DNA from: JAAAOH01 sp041686235
GTDB taxonomy: Bacteria > Spirochaetota > Spirochaetia > DSM-27196 > PWMO01
Length of the DNA stretch: 15,141 nt
Assembly (NCBI GenBank): GCA_041686235.1
Contig: JAWLED010000069.1
Coordinates: 1-15,141, forward strand
Reading direction: 5' to 3'
The notes beneath the pieces are model-generated. The model worked only from the letters and a program-made list of their open reading frames with translations, searched no databases and had not been told where the DNA came from. This document shows, piece after piece, positions 12,271 to 15,141 of the stretch; the first letter of the stretch is position 1; every line of letters begins with the position of its first letter. The position numbers were made by a program, and so were the translations under genes.

Positions 12271-14069
12271 TATTCGTCTGCGTCTAGATACGCCACCGCC
12301 GTCGTTCCGAACCCGGTATGCGAGGCGAGAACCGGTGCCGCGTCGAGCACGAACACCTCCCCGCGCGGGGTAAACCGCCGTTCGATCTCACGCTTGAGCT
12401 CGAGAGCGTCCTTTTCATTGGCCACGTGCGTTACCGCAAAATCGATCGGCTTTTGGGGATCTACCTCTTTCTCGATGGTGCGGAGAATGCGCCGTATACC
12501 CCCGTGCAAGCTTCGCACGTAGCCTTCGGAGACCGCTTTGCCGTGCTCGTTGATCGTCATGATCGGCAGCAGCCCGAGTAGCTTTGCAAGTAATCCCTTG
12601 CTCTTGCTGACACGGCCGCCTTTTACCATATAGTGGACGGTCTTTACTGCAACCAACAGCCGCAGCTTCCCCGCTAATCTCCGTGCAAGCGCCGCCACCT
12701 CTTGCGCCTCAGCGCCGGCCTCGATGGCCTCGGACAACCTGCGTATCACCAGCCCGATAGCTACCGAAACGTTCTTCGAATCCACGACCGTGATCGAGCC
12801 GTCACTGCGCTCGGGGGGAATGCCCGTAGTCGCGGCGTCAAAGGTCCCGCTCAGCCCTCCGGAGAGGGTAACGGTAATGAGGTTACGGTAGTGATGCGCG
12901 AGGAAGTTGTACTGTTTTCGAAACTCATAGGCGGTCGGCTGCGAGGTGGTAGGATGGGGACGATCTGTTTCGGCGAGAAGCTCGTAGTACCGTTCGGGGC
13001 TGAGACCGATCTTGTCCACGTAGCGTTGCATGCCGAAGTTGATGGATAACGGCACCATCGCAATATAGGGCTTATCCGCCAGTTCCTGAGGGATATCGCA
13101 GGCAGAGTCGACCACCAGCGCGACTTCTCCGTGTGCCGCATGGGCCGTTTCGAATTGCTTGGTCATGTCGTCGGCTTTGGGCTCGACGACCTCCCCGTAG
13201 GTGCCGGCGCGCTCAAAGACGTACTGCGGCTCGTTCGTATGGATGTGGATCCGTACCTTGTGCGAGGATCCGGCAACGATGAGCGAATTGCCGAGCGTTT
13301 CGAGCTCGTCTCGCAGCTGCGCCACAGGGATGTCTCGGCCTTCCACCAGACACTCGGTGCAGTACCGCGCGGAGAGCTCCCCGTCGGCTGCGGTAATGGC
13401 GGGCGCCTCGATCTCGCCGAGCTCGGGTATCTCTTCGCCCTCGCGAATCCGCCCCTTGGTCATGAATAGCTGCACCCCTTCAATGAGGTGGAGAAAGCCC
13501 AGTGCCCCGGCATCTACAACGCCGGCGCGTTTGAGCTCGGGGAGCTTCTCGGTGGTGTGCTCCAGCGCGTCTCTTGCGGCTTGAAACGACGCGTTGAACG
13601 CCTGCATGAAATCATGCGTTTTATTCGAATGATCGGAGAAACTCTGTCCCCAGCTTTTCAGCACGGTGAGGATGGTGCCTTCTTTGGGAGTGGAAAGGGC
13701 CTGATAGGCGTAGCCGACCGCGTTACGCACCCCGAGGGCAAACGCCTGTGAGGACACGGTGGCTTTGTCATGAAACTCTTCGGCGAGGCCGTGAAAAAAC
13801 TGCGCGAGAATCGCCCCCGAGTTGCCCCGTGCGCCCATGATGGCCGCGTCGGCGGCGACGCGCGTGGTAACGGAAACCGAGCGATCGGAGGAAGCACTCA
13901 GGCCGTGGATGACCGCGGCGATGGTGCCGGCCATGTTCGTTCCGGTATCGCTGTCGGCCACGGGGAATACGTTTATCTTGTTGAGTTGGTCGGTGTACTG
14001 CAGGAGGCGTCTACCGCCGGCTATAAGTCCCCGCTTGAGCCGCCGGCCGTCAATGTATTGAATCTTCAC
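12270..14069 (-). CDS. DAK2-DegV fusion: FakA-like fatty acid kinase joined to FakB-like fatty-acid-binding domain
   Basis: A 599-residue fusion. Residues about 1-205 are a DAK2 kinase domain with NVFPVADSDTGTNM (33-46; metal-binding Asp39 and Asp41), RGNSG (81-85) and VDAGALGF (185-192). Residues about 225-310 resemble the FakA middle domain, with Cys237 and the HIHTN pair His275/His277, matching the zinc ligands reported for S. aureus FakA. Residues about 315-599 are a DegV/FakB domain: VVDSACDIP (319-327), TTSQPTAYEF (374-383), SGGLSGTF (403-410), YMVKGGRVS (480-488) and HTGFG (584-588). In two-protein systems FakA phosphorylates the fatty acid held by FakB, yielding acyl-phosphate. Here the FakA C-terminal domain, which normally docks FakB, appears replaced by FakB itself. 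The start is GTG at 14069 with GGAGAAAG upstream. plsY is coupled directly downstream. Kinase activity on fatty acids is inferred. Confidence 0.9.
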   Translation of the reverse strand: MKIQYIDGRRLKRGLIAGGRRLLQYTDQLNKINVFPVADSDTGTNMAGTIAAVIHGLSASSDRSVSVTTRVAADAAIMGARGNSGAILAQFFHGLAEEFHDKATVSSQAFALGVRNAVGYAYQALSTPKEGTILTVLKSWGQSFSDHSNKTHDFMQAFNASFQAARDALEHTTEKLPELKRAGVVDAGALGFLHLIEGVQLFMTKGRIREGEEIPELGEIEAPAITAADGELSARYCTECLVEGRDIPVAQLRDELETLGNSLIVAGSSHKVRIHIHTNEPQYVFERAGTYGEVVEPKADDMTKQFETAHAAHGEVALVVDSACDIPQELADKPYIAMVPLSINFGMQRYVDKIGLSPERYYELLAETDRPHPTTSQPTAYEFRKQYNFLAHHYRNLITVTLSGGLSGTFDAATTGIPPERSDGSITVVDSKNVSVAIGLVIRRLSEAIEAGAEAQEVAALARRLAGKLRLLVAVKTVHYMVKGGRVSKSKGLLAKLLGLLPIMTINEHGKAVSEGYVRSLHGGIRRILRTIEKEVDPQKPIDFAVTHVANEKDALELKREIERRFTPRGEVFVLDAAPVLASHTGFGTTAVAYLDADE

Positions 14070-14110
14070 GGATCTTTCTCCATCGGGAACGGAACACCTG
14101 TACTGTTGTA

Positions 14111-14139
14111 AAGCTACGGCGAGTACCCTGTCACGTCAA
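14111..14139 (-). promoter_or_regulatory. Predicted promoter of the DAK2-DegV/plsY operon
   Basis: On the minus strand TTGACG (14139-14134) and TAGCTT (14116-14111) are 17 bases apart, with expected transcription start near 14104 and a leader of about 35 bases. No FapR-like or other lipid-responsive operator is recognised. Confidence 0.45.
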
Positions 14140-14166
14140 CCCGATTCGTCGTAATACTACCGTCAT

Positions 14167-14195
14167 TTGAATGCAGACGCCGCATTTGGTATATT
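14167..14195 (+). promoter_or_regulatory. Predicted sigma70 promoter of fbaB
   Basis: TTGAAT (14167-14172) and TATATT (14190-14195) are separated by 17 bases, close to consensus. Transcription would start near 14202, leaving a 40-base leader with AAGGAG at 14227-14232. An imperfectly spaced inverted repeat, TTGGT (14186-14190) and ACCAA (14199-14203), brackets the -10 region. Confidence 0.65.
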
Positions 14196-14241
14196 CGAAC
14201 CAATTCACGGCATCCCCCACATACATAAGGAGTAGTAAAGA

Positions 14242-15141
14242 ATGAACGAGACAATACGAAAAGCCCTCGGTTCTGAGGCGGAAGACCTTCTCAGCTACAA
14301 AGCGAAGGTCTCCAGCGACCAATTGCATTTGCCCGGCCCTGATTTCGTAGATCGGGTCTGGGTGGGCTCCGACCGTAGCCCCGCGGTTTTGCGCAACCTG
14401 CAGCTGTTGTTCGACCACGGGCGCCTCGGTGGTACCGGCTACTTGTCTATTCTGCCGGTCGACCAGGGTGTCGAGCACTCGGCGGGAGCCAGCTTTGCGC
14501 CGAACCCCGCCTACTTCGACCCGGAGAATATCGTGAAGCTCGCGATGGAGGGCGGATGCAACGCCTGTGCATCCACCGTGGGCGTGCTCGGATCGGTGGC
14601 GAGGAAGTACGCACACCGCATTCCGTTTATCGCCAAGATCAATCACAACGAGCTACTCACTTATCCCAACACCTTCGATCAGATTCTCTTCGGCAATGTT
14701 GATCAGGCCTTTGATATGGGCGCTGCCGCTATCGGGGCAACCATCTACTTCGGCTCCGAGGAATCCGCGCGTCAGATCGTAGAGATTTCGGAGGCGTTTC
14801 ACCGTGCGCACGAGCTCGGTATGGCAACAATTCTGTGGTGCTATATGCGAAACGATGCGTTCAAGACCAAAGAGGCCGACTACCACATAGCGGCGGACTT
14901 AACGGGGCAGGCGAATCACCTCGGTGTTACGATCGAAGCGGATATTATCAAGCAGAAGGCCCCGGAGGTAAACGCCGGCTACAAGGCTCTCAATATGGGA
15001 AGCTCCAGCTACGGCAAGACCGATGAGCGCATCTACAGCGAGCTCACCAGCGATCATCCGATCGACATGACCCGCTATCAGGTGCTGAACAACTACATGG
15101 GCCGAGCCGGGTTGATCAACTCCGGCGGCGCATCCAAGGGT
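14242..15141 (+). CDS. fbaB: Class I fructose-bisphosphate aldolase, FbaB/DhnA type (cut by window end)
   Basis: Reversibly cleaves fructose 1,6-bisphosphate to dihydroxyacetone phosphate and glyceraldehyde 3-phosphate through a Schiff-base lysine. The visible 300 codons are open to the window edge; E. coli FbaB has 350 residues, so about 50 are missing. Similarity to E. coli FbaB is strong throughout: GTGYLSILPVDQGVEHSAG (65-83 region), YAHRIPF then KINHNE (132-137), GATIYFGSEES (165-175), DLTGQANHL (219-227), ADIIKQK with Lys237 and Lys239, and the phosphate-binding MGRAGLINSGGAS (286-298). The ATG follows AAGGAG by 9 bases. The gene is divergent from the DAK2-DegV operon. I cannot say which lysine forms the Schiff base without alignment. 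Confidence 0.96.
   Translation, partial: MNETIRKALGSEAEDLLSYKAKVSSDQLHLPGPDFVDRVWVGSDRSPAVLRNLQLLFDHGRLGGTGYLSILPVDQGVEHSAGASFAPNPAYFDPENIVKLAMEGGCNACASTVGVLGSVARKYAHRIPFIAKINHNELLTYPNTFDQILFGNVDQAFDMGAAAIGATIYFGSEESARQIVEISEAFHRAHELGMATILWCYMRNDAFKTKEADYHIAADLTGQANHLGVTIEADIIKQKAPEVNAGYKALNMGSSSYGKTDERIYSELTSDHPIDMTRYQVLNNYMGRAGLINSGGASKG

Overview
This 15.1 kb window is dense, GC-rich bacterial chromosome carrying housekeeping metabolism, with no phage, transposon, CRISPR, rRNA or tRNA signal. The gene set (arginine deiminase, a UDPGP-type uridylyltransferase, FbaB-type aldolase, a DAK2-DegV fusion beside plsY, a proA-proB pair) fits a free-living or host-associated spirochaete (Spirochaetota). 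That assignment is inference from protein flavour; no marker gene here settles it. Two runs of exactly 100 N (2695-2794 and 8252-8351) are placeholder assembly gaps, and both lie inside GC-rich tandem repeats.

Layout. The start of asnS leaves the window on the minus strand (1-89). Divergent from it are arcA (203-1438) and an AroG-type DAHP synthase (1527-2591), both plus strand. A GC-rich repeat array with gap 1 separates the DAHP synthase from convergent gnd (2961-4418, minus). Divergent from gnd is a coupled operon proA-proB-folB (4538-7373), with TGATG overlaps at each junction. It is followed by a self-contained transcription unit for a 56-residue basic protein of unknown function (7448-7618), with a TTGACA promoter, a leader hairpin and a strong terminator. 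Next is dcd (7706-8418), whose C-terminus runs into an in-frame hexapeptide repeat containing gap 2. On the minus strand a UDPGP-family uridylyltransferase (8974-10554) is coupled to hisI (8507-8974). A DHH-type phosphoesterase (10684-11616, plus) converges on plsY (11629-12270, minus), which is coupled downstream of a FakA-FakB-like fusion gene (12270-14069, minus). Divergent from that, fbaB (14242 to the window end, plus) is cut by the edge.

How the genes work together. The most coherent system is the fusion gene plus plsY. A fatty acid kinase (DAK2 plus zinc-type middle domain) and its fatty-acid-binding partner (DegV/FakB) are joined in one polypeptide and translationally coupled to the acyltransferase that uses acyl-phosphate. 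This suggests a compact route from free fatty acid to lysophosphatidic acid. ProA and ProB make proline from glutamate. Gnd and FbaB serve the pentose phosphate pathway and glycolysis/gluconeogenesis. The DAHP synthase opens the shikimate pathway, and FolB and Dcd feed folate and thymidylate synthesis.

Regulation. Good sigma70-like promoters can be read for most transcription units. Three genes (arcA, the DAHP synthase gene, proA) lack a Shine-Dalgarno sequence and have a promoter -10 only 9-17 bases before the start codon, suggesting leaderless or near-leaderless mRNAs. GC-rich minisatellite-like sequence sits at several gene edges: after the DAHP synthase gene, at the end of dcd, between dcd and hisI, and at the start of hisI.
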